64,000 nt of DNA from Streptomyces polyasparticus (GTDB lineage: Bacteria > Actinomycetota > Actinomycetes > Streptomycetales > Streptomycetaceae), in contig NZ_JACTVJ010000006.1 of NCBI RefSeq assembly GCF_014493765.1, forward strand, positions 1 to 64,000. Reading direction: 5' to 3'. Position numbers and translations under genes: made by a program. Within the stretch, counting starts at the first letter, position 1. Each line of letters begins with the position of its first letter. Below are positions 1 through 8,634 of the stretch, piece by piece. The notes below the pieces were generated by a model. It saw nothing but the letters and a program-made list of their open reading frames with translations, ran no database searches and was not told the DNA's origin.

Positions 1-118
1 CAAGCTCCTCCGGAGTCATACCCCCAGCGAACTACCAACTCCAGAACCTGACCAGCCACCTAACAAAGTCCTACTAGCAGCACGCGGCATTACGGGGATA
101 TCGCCCTCCTCGGGGATA

Positions 119-139
119 GAACAGGCAAATGCCCTGTTC
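119..139. promoter_or_regulatory. inverted repeat upstream of the permease
   Basis: GAACAGG (119-125) and CCTGTTC (133-139) form a 7-bp perfect inverted repeat with a 7-nt loop, ending about 26 nt before the permease start. It could be an operator or a leader hairpin. Nothing else recognisable lies in the first 165 bases. Confidence 0.3.
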
Positions 140-165
140 AGCCCGCCGAAGGTGAGCACGCCCCC

Positions 166-1617
166 GTGACCAAGGACCTCGACACCTCTCCCGCCGCCGA
201 GCCCGCCGATCCCGATCCGGAGGTCGTCCTCGACGTAGGCGACGCCGGATACAGCAAGACACTCAAGCCGCGCCACATCAGCATGATCGCGATCGGCGGC
301 GCCATCGGCACCGGCCTGTTCCTCGGCGCCGGCGGCAACCTCGCCAAGGCGGGGCCCGGACTCGCGGTCGCGTACGCGGTGTGCGGCGTCTTCGCGTTCT
401 TCGTCGTCCGCGCCCTGGGCGAACTCGTGGTGCACCGGCCCTCGTCGGGCGCCTTCGTCAGCTACGCGCGCGAGTTCCTCGGCGAGAAGGGCGCCTACGT
501 CGCGGGCTGGATGTACTTCCTCAACTGGGCGACCAGCGGCATGGCCGACATCACGGCCATCGCGCTGTACGTGCACTACTGGTCGATGTTCACCTCGGTC
601 CCGCAGTGGGTGCTCGCGCTGATCGCGCTGGCGATCGTGCTGAGCGTGAACCTCATCTCCGTCCGGCTCTTCGGGGAGATGGAGTTCTGGTTCGCCATCG
701 TCAAGGTGGTCGCGATCGTCGCGTTCCTGCTCATCGGCGTCTGGGTGCTCGCCACCCGGCACCCGGTGGACGGGCAGGTGCCCGGACTCCATCTCCTGAG
801 CGACAACGGCGGCCTGTTCCCGCTCGGTGTGCTGCCGGTGGTCCTGGTCGCCCAGACCGTCATCTTCGCGTACGCCTCGATCGAGATGGTCGGCGTCACG
901 GCGGGCGAGACGGCGAAGCCCCAGGAGGTGGTCCCGAAGGCCGTGAACTCGATCATGTGGCGCATCGCCGTCTTCTACGTCGGCTCGGTCTTCATGCTGG
1001 TCCTGCTGCTGCCGTGGACCGCCTACTCCGGCAGCCAGAGCCCCTTCGTCACCGTGCTCTCCGGGCTCGGTGTGCCGGCCGCCGGCGGGCTGATGAACAT
1101 GGTCGTCCTGACCGCGGCGATGTCGAGCCTCAACTCCGGGCTGTACACGACGGGCCGCATCCTGCGCTCGATGGCGATGGCGGGCTCCGCGCCCGGGTTC
1201 ACCTCGCGGATGAGCCGCAGCAACGTGCCGTACGGGGGCGTGCTCCTGACGTCGGCCGTGATCCTGTGCGGTGTCGCGCTGAACGCCTGGCTGCCGGACA
1301 AGGCCTTCGGCATCGTCACCAACATCGCGGCGCTCGGCATCATCGCCACCTGGTGCATGATCATGATCTGCCACCTGGCGTTCGTCCGCCGCGCCAACCT
1401 CGGGCTCGCCGAACGCCCGGCGTTCCGGCTCTGGGCGGCTCCCTGGGTGAACTTCCTGACGCTCGCCTTCCTGCTCGGCGTGATCGTCATGATGTGGTTC
1501 GACACGGACGGCCCGGGCCGCGAGACGGTCCTGCTCATCCTGCCGATCGCCGCCGCCCTTGCCTTCGGCTGGTACCGCGTACGGTCACGGGTCCGCGATC
1601 CGCTGCAGCGGCTGTGA
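166..1617 (+). CDS. amino acid permease (APC superfamily)
   Basis: A 483-residue integral membrane protein of the amino acid/polyamine/organocation superfamily, expected to import amino acids by proton symport. The family signature [14 protein letters not shown] lies at residues 43-56, just after a hydrophilic N-terminal tail of about 35 residues; about 12 hydrophobic segments follow and the length is normal. It resembles the GABA / D-serine-D-alanine-glycine / asparagine permease group, but the substrate cannot be read from sequence. The start is a GTG with a weak upstream GGTGAG. It is monocistronic: the next gene is convergent and ends 31 bp downstream. Confidence 0.88.
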   Translation: MTKDLDTSPAAEPADPDPEVVLDVGDAGYSKTLKPRHISMIAIGGAIGTGLFLGAGGNLAKAGPGLAVAYAVCGVFAFFVVRALGELVVHRPSSGAFVSYAREFLGEKGAYVAGWMYFLNWATSGMADITAIALYVHYWSMFTSVPQWVLALIALAIVLSVNLISVRLFGEMEFWFAIVKVVAIVAFLLIGVWVLATRHPVDGQVPGLHLLSDNGGLFPLGVLPVVLVAQTVIFAYASIEMVGVTAGETAKPQEVVPKAVNSIMWRIAVFYVGSVFMLVLLLPWTAYSGSQSPFVTVLSGLGVPAAGGLMNMVVLTAAMSSLNSGLYTTGRILRSMAMAGSAPGFTSRMSRSNVPYGGVLLTSAVILCGVALNAWLPDKAFGIVTNIAALGIIATWCMIMICHLAFVRRANLGLAERPAFRLWAAPWVNFLTLAFLLGVIVMMWFDTDGPGRETVLLILPIAAALAFGWYRVRSRVRDPLQRL

Positions 1618-1648
1618 GGTGAGGCTCTGACCGGGGGCGCGGGACCGC

Positions 1649-2848
1649 TCAGTCGCGGAAGGCGCGCTGATGCGGTCCCAGCTGCGGATCCAGCTCGTGC
1701 AGCACCTTGCGGGCGTCCTCGAGAATCCCGGCCGTGCACAGCTCGCGCCAGTCGGCGTACGCGGCCTGCTGCGTCAGCGCACAGGTCAGGAAGCTGGTCT
1801 CCGCGGCGCCCAGGAGGCTGCGCAGCCGCTCCCGCAGCTGCGGTGTCGGGCTGTCGTGCAGCAGCCGCGGCTCCGCGAGGACGGCGAGCGTCGAGGCGAG
1901 GTCCGCGAGCAGCTGGTCGAGGCCTTCGGGAGTGCGGGTCGGCTCCGGGCGCAAGGCGCGGTCCTCGTGCGACCAGTGCAGGGCAGGCGGCCTGCCCTCT
2001 CGATACGTCAGGTTGTACAGGCCCCGTGCGATGCCGCGTATCTGATGTCCTACGTGATCGAGGCAGCGGGTCGACTCGATGAGCCGCTCCACGCGCAGGG
2101 TCGCGTCCCGGGTGTGCGGGCGCCAGCGGTTGGCGTCCTCGGCCGCGGCCACCGCCGTACGGACCTTGGTGAGGCGCTCGGACAGCGCGCGGGCCCGCTC
2201 GACCCACTCACCGCTGTGCGCGTCCCAGTTCCCGTCCCGCAGCTGCTCGGACATCTCATTGAGAAGCTCGCTCATCTGCCCCGAGAGGTGGGCCAGCTTC
2301 TCCGAGGCGCGCCGTGCGAACGGCGGCGGCGGTACGGCGAGTCCGACGGCCGCGCCGATGGCGACGCCGAGCAGATTCGCCGCGAGCCGGTGGACGCCGT
2401 AGTCGAAGTGGCCCGGCACGCCCATGACCAGGACCGCGGTCAGGGCGATCTGGTGCACCTGGCCGCCGAGCCGGAGCAGCCGTCCCGCGCACATGCCGAC
2501 GAGCACGGTGGCGAACATCGTCAGCGGGGTCACGCCGACCGTCATCGAGGCCGTCAGACCCAGCGCGCCGCCGAAGGCCACCCCGGCCCCGCGGTGGAAG
2601 GCCCGCCGCGCGGTGCCGTACGGGGTGAGCTGACAGGCCAGCATCGCGCCGACGGGAGCGAGATCGGGCGCCGAGAGGTCGAGCAGATCGGCCGCCACCC
2701 ACCACGCGAGCGCACTGGCCAGCGCGGCCCGCAGCACGAGGTTCGCGTCGCCGAACTGGGGGACGGCGCGGTCGGTGAGTGCCTTGAGCTGAGTGCGCGC
2801 AGGGGAGCCGGGCTCGGCGGCGGCCGATGTGCTGGCAGGCTGGGTCAT
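1649..2848 (-). CDS. FUSC/aromatic-acid-exporter-like membrane protein
   Basis: A 399-residue protein with an N-terminal membrane half (about residues 30-165, several alanine/valine-rich helices, including one near LRAALASALAWWVAADLL) and a C-terminal soluble helical half rich in Arg and Glu. This layout fits the FUSC / aromatic acid exporter (YhfK/ArAE-like) group, which is linked to efflux of small aromatic or other organic acids. The reading frame stays open far upstream through repeat DNA and the divergent repair gene, so I chose the ATG at 2848 (MTQPAS). There is no good ribosome site. The substrate is unknown. Confidence 0.7.
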   Translation of the reverse strand: MTQPASTSAAAEPGSPARTQLKALTDRAVPQFGDANLVLRAALASALAWWVAADLLDLSAPDLAPVGAMLACQLTPYGTARRAFHRGAGVAFGGALGLTASMTVGVTPLTMFATVLVGMCAGRLLRLGGQVHQIALTAVLVMGVPGHFDYGVHRLAANLLGVAIGAAVGLAVPPPPFARRASEKLAHLSGQMSELLNEMSEQLRDGNWDAHSGEWVERARALSERLTKVRTAVAAAEDANRWRPHTRDATLRVERLIESTRCLDHVGHQIRGIARGLYNLTYREGRPPALHWSHEDRALRPEPTRTPEGLDQLLADLASTLAVLAEPRLLHDSPTPQLRERLRSLLGAAETSFLTCALTQQAAYADWRELCTAGILEDARKVLHELDPQLGPHQRAFRD

Positions 2849-2985
2849 GGTGCGGCTCGAGGTTCGTCGGTGTGATGGCGGGCCACCCACCACTGTCCCT
2901 CCGGCCACCTGCCCGACCCTGCGGTCTTTGGACCCGAATCCGCCGCCATTGCTCCCTGATCCACCCGTGCAGGGCGACACCCCCG

Positions 2986-3145
2986 CACCTGGGCCCGCGG
3001 GGCTCCGCCCCCTGCACCCCCCACCTGGGCCCGCGGGGCTCCGCCCCCTGCACCCCTGCACCTGGGCCCGCGGTGCCTGCACCCCTGCACCTGGGCCCGC
3101 GGTGCCTGCACCCCTGCACCTGGGCCCGCGGTGCCTGCACCCCGC
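2986..3145. repeat. GC-rich tandem repeat array in the divergent intergenic region
   Basis: Five tandem units beginning CACCTGGGCCCGCGG start at 2986, 3022, 3059, 3088 and 3117. The first two are about 36 bp and contain the self-complementary GGGGCTCCGCCCC; the last three are 29 bp. The array fills most of the 378-bp gap between the FUSC gene and the Ada/AlkA gene. All frames stay open by composition only; I see no gene. Confidence 0.85.
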
Positions 3146-3226
3146 ACCCCGACCTCCCCACCCAGCCCGCACGTCCATGTCGGATTTCCGCCAGCCAAGC
3201 CACCTGCCTTGTACGAAGCTGTCCGT

Positions 3227-4708
3227 ATGCACACCGAGACCGAGCGCTGCCTGCGAGCCGTCCAGTCCAAGGACGCACGCTTCGACGGATGGTTCTTCAC
3301 CGCCGTGCGCACCACCGGCATCTACTGCCGCCCGAGCTGCCCGGTGGTCGCACCCAAACCCCAGAACATGACCTTCCTGCCCAGCGCCGCCGCCTGCCAG
3401 CAGGCCGGCTACCGGGCCTGCAAGCGCTGCCGTCCCGATGCCACCCCGGGCTCCCCGGAGTGGAACCACCGCGCCGACCTCGTGGCCCGCGCCATGCGCC
3501 TGATCGGCGACGGCGTCGTGGACCGCGAAGGCGTTCCAGGGCTCGCCGCGCGGCTCGGCTACAGCGCCCGGCAGGTCGAGCGCCAGCTCCAGGCCGAACT
3601 CGGGGCGGGCCCTCTCGCCCTGGCCCGCTCCCAGCGCGCACAGACCGCGCGGCTCCTGATCGAGACGACCGCCCTGCCGATGGCGCAGATCGCCTTCGCG
3701 GCGGGCTTCTCCTCGATCCGTACCTTCAACGACACCGTACGAGAGGTCTTCGCCCTCACCCCCGGAGAACTGCGCACCCGCGCGAGCGGCCGCCGCGGCG
3801 AGAGCGCCCCGGGCGTCCTGAGCCTGCGGCTGCCGTTCCGCAAGCCGCTCAACCCCGACAACCTCTTCGGGCATCTCGTCGCGACCGCCGTACCCGGGGT
3901 CGAGGAGTGGCGCGACGGAGCGTACCGGCGCACGCTGCGTCTGCCGTACGGGCAGGGCGTGGTCGCCCTGACCCCGCAGCCGGACCACATCGCGTGCCGG
4001 CTCTCCCTCACCGATCAGCGCGACCTCACCGTGGCGATCAGCCGCTGCCGCCGCATGCTCGACCTCGACGCCGACCCGGTGGCGATCGACGCGCAGCTGA
4101 GCACCGACGCGCTGCTCGCGCCGCTCGTCGCGAAGACGCCGGGCCGGCGGGTGCCGCGCACGGTGGACGAGGCGGAGTTCGCGATCCGCGCGGTGCTCGG
4201 CCAGCAGGTGTCCACGGCGGCGGCCCGTACGCACGCCGGCCGCCTGGTCGAGGCGCACGGCGAGCGGATCGACGATCCCGAGGGCGGACTCACCCACCTG
4301 TTCCCCGCCCCGCAGACACTCGCCTGTCTCGACCCCGAGACCCTGGCGATGCCCCGCACCCGCCGCACGACCCTGCTCACCCTCATCGGCCAACTCGCAG
4401 ACGGCACCCTGCACTTGGGCCCCGAGAGCGACTGGAACGAAGCGCGCGCCCGGCTCGCCGCGCTGCCCGGCTTCGGACCCTGGACCATCGAGGTGATCGC
4501 GATGCGGGCGCTCGGCGACCCCGACGCCTTCCTGCCCGGCGACCTCGGCGTCCGCAAGGCCGCCGAAGGGCTCGGCCTCAAGTCAACCCCGGCCGCGCTC
4601 ACCGCGCGTGCCGCCGCCTGGCAGCCCTGGCGCGCGTACGCGGTCCAGCACCTGTGGGCCACGGACGACCACCCCATCAACTTCCTCCCCGTACAAGGAG
4701 ATTCGTGA
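3227..4708 (+). CDS. Ada-AlkA fusion: methyl-phosphotriester acceptor/regulator with 3-methyladenine DNA glycosylase
   Basis: A 493-residue alkylation-repair protein. Residues 1-75 are an Ada N-terminal zinc domain with Cys34 and Cys38 (IYCRPSC) and Cys65 and Cys68 (ACKRC); by homology the first cysteine accepts methyl from DNA phosphotriesters. Residues about 80-185 are an AraC-type HTH. The rest is AlkA-like: a helix-hairpin-helix (LPGFGPWTIEVI, about 415-426) followed by the glycosylase aspartate D439 in FLPGDLG. It should sense DNA methylation, activate transcription and excise alkylated purines. The ATG at 3227 is chosen because the Ada domain begins there. The TGA overlaps the ogt ATG (TGATG), so the two are translationally coupled. 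Confidence 0.93.
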   Translation: MHTETERCLRAVQSKDARFDGWFFTAVRTTGIYCRPSCPVVAPKPQNMTFLPSAAACQQAGYRACKRCRPDATPGSPEWNHRADLVARAMRLIGDGVVDREGVPGLAARLGYSARQVERQLQAELGAGPLALARSQRAQTARLLIETTALPMAQIAFAAGFSSIRTFNDTVREVFALTPGELRTRASGRRGESAPGVLSLRLPFRKPLNPDNLFGHLVATAVPGVEEWRDGAYRRTLRLPYGQGVVALTPQPDHIACRLSLTDQRDLTVAISRCRRMLDLDADPVAIDAQLSTDALLAPLVAKTPGRRVPRTVDEAEFAIRAVLGQQVSTAAARTHAGRLVEAHGERIDDPEGGLTHLFPAPQTLACLDPETLAMPRTRRTTLLTLIGQLADGTLHLGPESDWNEARARLAALPGFGPWTIEVIAMRALGDPDAFLPGDLGVRKAAEGLGLKSTPAALTARAAAWQPWRAYAVQHLWATDDHPINFLPVQGDS

Positions 4709-5217
4709 TGCGCACGCACACCGTGATGGACAGCCCGTACGGACCGCTGACCCTGGTCGCGACCGACGGAGTCCTGTCCGGCCTCTACATGACCGACCAG
4801 CGCCACCGCCCGCCGCAGGAGACCTTCGGCCTGCCGGACGACACCGGATTCGAGCCGGTCGTCGAGCAGCTCACCGCGTACTTCGCGGGCGAGCGCACGG
4901 ACTTCGACCTGCCGCTGCACCTCGACGGCACGGAATTCCAACGCACCGTATGGGCCGAGCTGTTGAAGATCCCGTACGGCGAGACCCGCACCTACGGCGA
5001 ACTCGCCGAGGCCCTCGGCAACCCCGCCGCATCCCGCGCCGTCGGCCTCGCCAACGGCAAGAACCCGGTCGGCATCATCGTCCCCTGCCATCGCGTCGTC
5101 GGCGCGAACGGCAGCCTCACCGGCTACGGCGGCGGCCTCGACCGCAAGCGGCAGCTCCTTGACTTCGAACGGAAGGGGGCGTGCGATCCGAACGGGGTGG
5201 CCGACGCGCTCTTCTGA
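4708..5217 (+). CDS. ogt: methylated-DNA--protein-cysteine S-methyltransferase
   Basis: A 169-residue suicide enzyme that removes methyl groups from O6-methylguanine in DNA. The active-site motif PCHRV is at residues 126-130, so Cys127 is the acceptor; the DNA-binding stretch around ASRAVGLANGKNP precedes it and the GYGGG segment follows. Its length is normal for single-domain Ogt. Its ATG overlaps the stop of the Ada-AlkA gene by one base, so both are made from one message, a common actinobacterial arrangement in which the Ada-type partner supplies regulation. Confidence 0.95.
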   Translation: MRTHTVMDSPYGPLTLVATDGVLSGLYMTDQRHRPPQETFGLPDDTGFEPVVEQLTAYFAGERTDFDLPLHLDGTEFQRTVWAELLKIPYGETRTYGELAEALGNPAASRAVGLANGKNPVGIIVPCHRVVGANGSLTGYGGGLDRKRQLLDFERKGACDPNGVADALF

Positions 5218-5250
5218 CGGGCCGCTCAACATCCTTTTCCCGCCCGTCCC

Positions 5251-5281
5251 TTGACCCTCACGTGACGTGATGCCGCATGGT
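5251..5281 (+). promoter_or_regulatory. TipA-like MerR operator/promoter of the MerR-methyltransferase gene
   Basis: TTGACC (5251-5256) is followed at once by CTCACGTGACGTGA, whose core TCACGT-G-ACGTGA (5258-5270) is a perfect palindrome. This closely resembles the tipA promoter of Streptomyces, where a CTCACGTCACGTGAG palindrome follows a TTG-type -35 box and is bound by the MerR protein TipA. With the long spacer usual for MerR promoters, the -10 box falls near 5276-5281 (CATGGT), overlapping the annotated ATG. This supports autoregulation and perhaps use of the GTG at 5289 as start. Confidence 0.6.
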
Positions 5282-6404
5282 CGTAGGCGTGGAAGATCAC
5301 CTGACAGTGGGACGTGTGGCCGAGCTGGCCGGAGTGAGCGTCCGCACGCTGCACCACTACGACGAGATCGGCCTGGTCCACCCGTCCGCGCGCACCGCGG
5401 CCGGGTACCGGGCCTACTCGGCGGCGGACGTGGAGCGGCTGCGGGAGGTGCTCGCCTTCCGGCGGCTCGGCTTCGGACTGCGCGAGATCGCGGATCTGGT
5501 GGACGACCCGGCCACCGACGCGGTCGCGCGGCTGCGCCGCCTGCGCGGGCTGCTACTCGAACAGCGCGACCGAGCCGCCGCCATGGTGACGGGCATCGAC
5601 AGGGAACTGGAGGCACGGGCCATGGGAATCGAGGCCACGTCGGAGGACCAACTGCGCATGGTCGGGGCGCAGTTGTACGAGACGATCGGGTCCGCGTATC
5701 CCGCGACCCGGCGCACCGATCCGCGGATCGCCGCGAGCATCTGGGCGGCGCTCGGGGACGCGCGGACCGTACTGAACGTCGGCGCGGGCACCGGATCGTA
5801 CGAGCCGGCCGACCGCGAGGTGACCGCGGTGGAACCCTCCGCCGTCATGCGCGCCCAGCGTCCGGCCGGCGCGGCGCCGTGCCTGGACGCGAGTGCGGAG
5901 AGCCTGCCGTTCGAGGACGGCGCCTTCGACGCCGCGATGGCCGTCAGCACCGTGCACCACTGGCACGACCCGATCGCCGGGCTGCGGGAGATGCGGCGGG
6001 TGGCCAAGCGCGTCGTGGTGTTCACCTACGACGCCAGCTCCACCGGCTGGCGCGACCGGTTCTGGCTCACGCGCGACTATCTGCCGGAGTTCGCCGGACT
6101 GCTCACCGACTGGCCCTCGCTCGCCGATCTGACCCGGGCGATCGACGGCCGCGCCGAGCCGGTGCTGATCCCGTGGGACTGCGCCGACGGATTCTTCGAG
6201 GCCTACTGGCGCCGGCCCGAGGCATACCTGGAGGAACATGTGCGCCGCGCCGTCTCCGTGTGGACCCGGGTCGGCGCCGAGGCCGAGCGGCGGGCCGTGG
6301 ACGGACTGCGCGAGGACCTGGCCTCGGGCCGGTGGGCCGAGCGCAATCGCGACGTGGCCGCGCTCGACACCGCCGACCTGGGCCTGCGCCTGCTGGTCGC
6401 TTGA
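5277..6404 (+). CDS. MerR-type regulator fused to a SAM-dependent methyltransferase
   Basis: A 375-residue two-domain protein. Residues 8-80 are a MerR winged helix with the typical VRTLHHYDEIGLVHPSART segment and GYRAY wing; residues 85-115 are the usual dimer coiled coil. In place of a TipA-type drug-binding domain there is a class I methyltransferase fold: motif I VLNVGAGTGSYEP (165-177), acidic strand end AVEPSAVM, then FDAAMAVSTVHHWHDP. It may sense or modify a small molecule and control its own promoter. The start may be the ATG at 5277 or the GTG at 5289. It is convergent with the sirtuin gene. The substrate is unknown. Confidence 0.82.
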   Translation: MVVGVEDHLTVGRVAELAGVSVRTLHHYDEIGLVHPSARTAAGYRAYSAADVERLREVLAFRRLGFGLREIADLVDDPATDAVARLRRLRGLLLEQRDRAAAMVTGIDRELEARAMGIEATSEDQLRMVGAQLYETIGSAYPATRRTDPRIAASIWAALGDARTVLNVGAGTGSYEPADREVTAVEPSAVMRAQRPAGAAPCLDASAESLPFEDGAFDAAMAVSTVHHWHDPIAGLREMRRVAKRVVVFTYDASSTGWRDRFWLTRDYLPEFAGLLTDWPSLADLTRAIDGRAEPVLIPWDCADGFFEAYWRRPEAYLEEHVRRAVSVWTRVGAEAERRAVDGLREDLASGRWAERNRDVAALDTADLGLRLLVA

Positions 6405-6456
6405 GTCTGCTGGTGACCTGTGCCCGCTGGTGGCCTCAGCCTGCGCCCTCGTGTGC

Positions 6457-7182
6457 CTAGGCGCCCAACTGCCCCAGCAGCTCCGGCAGTACGGTCCCGA
6501 TCGGCTCCCGTACGACCTCGGCCGCCATCGCGTCGTACGGCGTCGGATCGGCGTTGACGATCACCAGACGCGCACCGTGCTCCGCGGCGATCCCGGCGAG
6601 CGAGGCGGCGGGCTGTACCTGAAGGCTGCTGCCCACGGCGAAGAACACCTGGCACGCCTTCGCGATGCTCATCGCCTCACCGATCACCATCGGGTCGAGC
6701 CGCTCGCCGAACATCACCGTCGCCGACTTGAGCACCCCGCCGCAGGACCGGCAGGCCGGATCCTCCTCACCGGCCTCGACCCGGGCGAGCGCGTCCTCCA
6801 TGGGGCCGCGGTCATGGCACTCGATGCACACCACTTCCCGTGCGGTGCCGTGCAGTTCGAGCACCTTGCGCTCGGAGAGACCGGCGCGCTGATGCAGTCC
6901 GTCCACGTTCTGCGTCAGCACCCGTACAGGGATACCGCGCTGCTCGAGGCCGGCGACGGCACGGTGCGCGGCGTTGGGCTCCGCGTGCCGCGCGGACCCG
7001 TTGAGCCGCATCTGCCAGGCGCGGCGCCGGATCTCCGGATCGCGCACGTAGTAGTCGTACGTGACGAGCTTCTCGGCCTCGGGGTCGCGCCGCCACAGTC
7101 CGTTGGGCCCGCGGTAGTCGGGGATGCCCGAGTCCGTGGAGACACCGGCACCGGTGAGGAGCGCGACGAGTGGCTTGGTCAT
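6457..7182 (-). CDS. cobB: NAD-dependent protein deacylase (sirtuin)
   Basis: A 241-residue SIR2-family enzyme that removes acyl groups from lysines using NAD+, giving nicotinamide and O-acetyl-ADP-ribose; in bacteria a typical target is acetyl-CoA synthetase. Visible motifs: GAGVSTDSGIPDYRG (11-25), TQNVDGLHQRAG (90-101), the catalytic His111 in LELHGTA, four zinc cysteines at 119, 122, 144 and 147, and GSSLQVQPAA near the C terminus. The tyrosine in IPDYRG instead of the common phenylalanine is tolerated in the family. The start is the ATG at 7182; the longer open frame runs through the divergent LtrA gene and is an artefact. Confidence 0.93.
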   Translation of the reverse strand: MTKPLVALLTGAGVSTDSGIPDYRGPNGLWRRDPEAEKLVTYDYYVRDPEIRRRAWQMRLNGSARHAEPNAAHRAVAGLEQRGIPVRVLTQNVDGLHQRAGLSERKVLELHGTAREVVCIECHDRGPMEDALARVEAGEEDPACRSCGGVLKSATVMFGERLDPMVIGEAMSIAKACQVFFAVGSSLQVQPAASLAGIAAEHGARLVIVNADPTPYDAMAAEVVREPIGTVLPELLGQLGA

Positions 7183-7362
7183 GGGGCGAGGGTACGGAGT
7201 GCGGGGTGCGAGGGCGAACCGGTTTTCCACGGCCATGCCAGGGCCGTTCCAGGGGCCCCGGCCTGTCGACGGCCGCCGCACCCGCCTCCGAACCGGTACG
7301 AATCCGCCTGTCCGTACCCGATCGCCCCCGCCGCGTCCCGGATTCCTGCTGAGCTGTCGACC

Positions 7363-8526
7363 ATGACCCGAATGACCGCCCGCAGCCGGCACGAGCAGCA
7401 CCGGGCGGCGACGCCGCTCGAGCTCCTCTTCGACCTCTGCTTCGTCGTCGCCGTCGCCCAGGCCAACTCCCGTCTCGTGCATGCCTTCGCCGAAGGTCAC
7501 TGGCAGCAGGGGATCACCGGCTACCTCGCCGTGTTCTTCGCGATCTGGTGGGCCTGGATGAACTTCACCTGGTTCGCCTCGGCCTACGACACGGACGACG
7601 CCCTGTACCGCGTCGTGACCCTCGTCCAGATCACCGGCGTGCTCATCCTCGCCGCCGGAGTCCCGCGCGCCTTCGACGACGGGGACTTCACGCTCGCGGT
7701 CATCGGCTACGTGGTGATGCGGCTCGCCCTGACCTTCCAGTGGCTGCGCGCCGCGCACGGCACCGCGGATCAGGCCGAGAAGCGGGTAGCCCGGCGGTAC
7801 GCCATCGGCCTCGTGCTGACCCAGCTCGGCTGGATCGGCATGCTGTTCGTGCCCGACGCGGCCCGCGGCTATGTGTTCATCGCGCTCGTCCTGGCCGAAC
7901 TCGCCGTGCCCGTGGTGGCGGAACGCGACTGGGCCACGCACTGGCATCCGCACCACATCGCCGAGCGCTACGGCCTGTTCACACTGATCGTCCTCGGCGA
8001 GACGATCGCCGGGGCCACCGTCGCCGTACAGCAGGCCGTGGACGGAGACGGGCACGGCAGCCTCGACGGTCTCGTTCCGCTGGCCGCCGGCGGACTGCTC
8101 CTCGTGTTCTGCGCGTGGTGGATCTACTTCGCGGTGCCCATCCACGAGCACCTCGCCTCCAACCGGCAGGGCTTCGTCTGGGGCTACGGCCACTTCCTGG
8201 TCTTCGCCGCGGCCGCCGCGATCGGCGCGGGCGTGGAGCTGGCCGTCGAGCAGTCGGTCGGCGAGGCACACATCTCCGAACGCGCGGCCGCGGCGGCCGT
8301 GACCGTGCCCGCGGCGCTGTTCTTCCTCGTCGTATGGCTGTTGCACGCACGCCACTTCAAGCGCACCCTCGCCCAGCAGCTCACGCTGCCGGCCGGCGCC
8401 CTCGCCATCCTTCTGTGCACCTTCGCCGGATCCGCAGGGGTGCCGCTCGCCGGGGTGGCGGCCGCACTCACCGTGGCCGTGGGGTATGTGCTCAGCAGGC
8501 GGAATGCGGAGCCTGCGGTGGCGTGA
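7363..8526 (+). CDS. low temperature requirement protein A (LtrA) family membrane protein
   Basis: A 387-residue integral membrane protein of the LtrA family. The N terminus carries the family hallmark TPLELLFDLCFVVAVAQ (about residues 15-31), followed by WWAWMNFTWFASAYDTDD and later ERYGLFTLIVLGETIAGAT. About ten membrane segments are visible. LtrA was named for low-temperature growth in Listeria, but its molecular role is not established. The ATG at 7363 is chosen over upstream open frame because the family motif begins just after it; an ATG at 7372 is possible. It is convergent with glycerate kinase, with a shared hairpin between them. Confidence 0.87.
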   Translation: MTRMTARSRHEQHRAATPLELLFDLCFVVAVAQANSRLVHAFAEGHWQQGITGYLAVFFAIWWAWMNFTWFASAYDTDDALYRVVTLVQITGVLILAAGVPRAFDDGDFTLAVIGYVVMRLALTFQWLRAAHGTADQAEKRVARRYAIGLVLTQLGWIGMLFVPDAARGYVFIALVLAELAVPVVAERDWATHWHPHHIAERYGLFTLIVLGETIAGATVAVQQAVDGDGHGSLDGLVPLAAGGLLLVFCAWWIYFAVPIHEHLASNRQGFVWGYGHFLVFAAAAAIGAGVELAVEQSVGEAHISERAAAAAVTVPAALFFLVVWLLHARHFKRTLAQQLTLPAGALAILLCTFAGSAGVPLAGVAAALTVAVGYVLSRRNAEPAVA

Positions 8527-8569
8527 CCGGGGACGGATGCGCGGGCCGCGGCGGCCCGGCGCCCGGCCG

Positions 8570-8597
8570 GGGGCGGGGCCTCACAAGGCCCCGCCCC
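8570..8597. terminator. bidirectional hairpin terminator
   Basis: A perfect 12-bp GC stem (8570-8581 with 8586-8597) with a CACA loop lies between the convergent LtrA and glycerate kinase genes, so it can end both transcripts. Confidence 0.8.
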
Positions 8598-8634
8598 AGC
8601 AGGTGCTCGGCTCGGAGAGCCGCCCGCTGTCGGA

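Noticed and set aside
16-1374. Long minus-strand open frame opposite the permease gene (452 codons)
   Set aside because: Low-complexity Arg/Asp/His-rich translation typical of the antisense of GC-biased coding DNA; no domain or ribosome site.
1649-4414. 921-codon minus-strand frame joining the FUSC gene to the DNA opposite the Ada/AlkA gene
   Set aside because: The FUSC domain begins only after 2848; the rest is antisense and repeat DNA.
6457-8355. 632-codon version of the sirtuin
   Set aside because: The extra N terminus is opposite the LtrA gene; the sirtuin fold starts at 7182.
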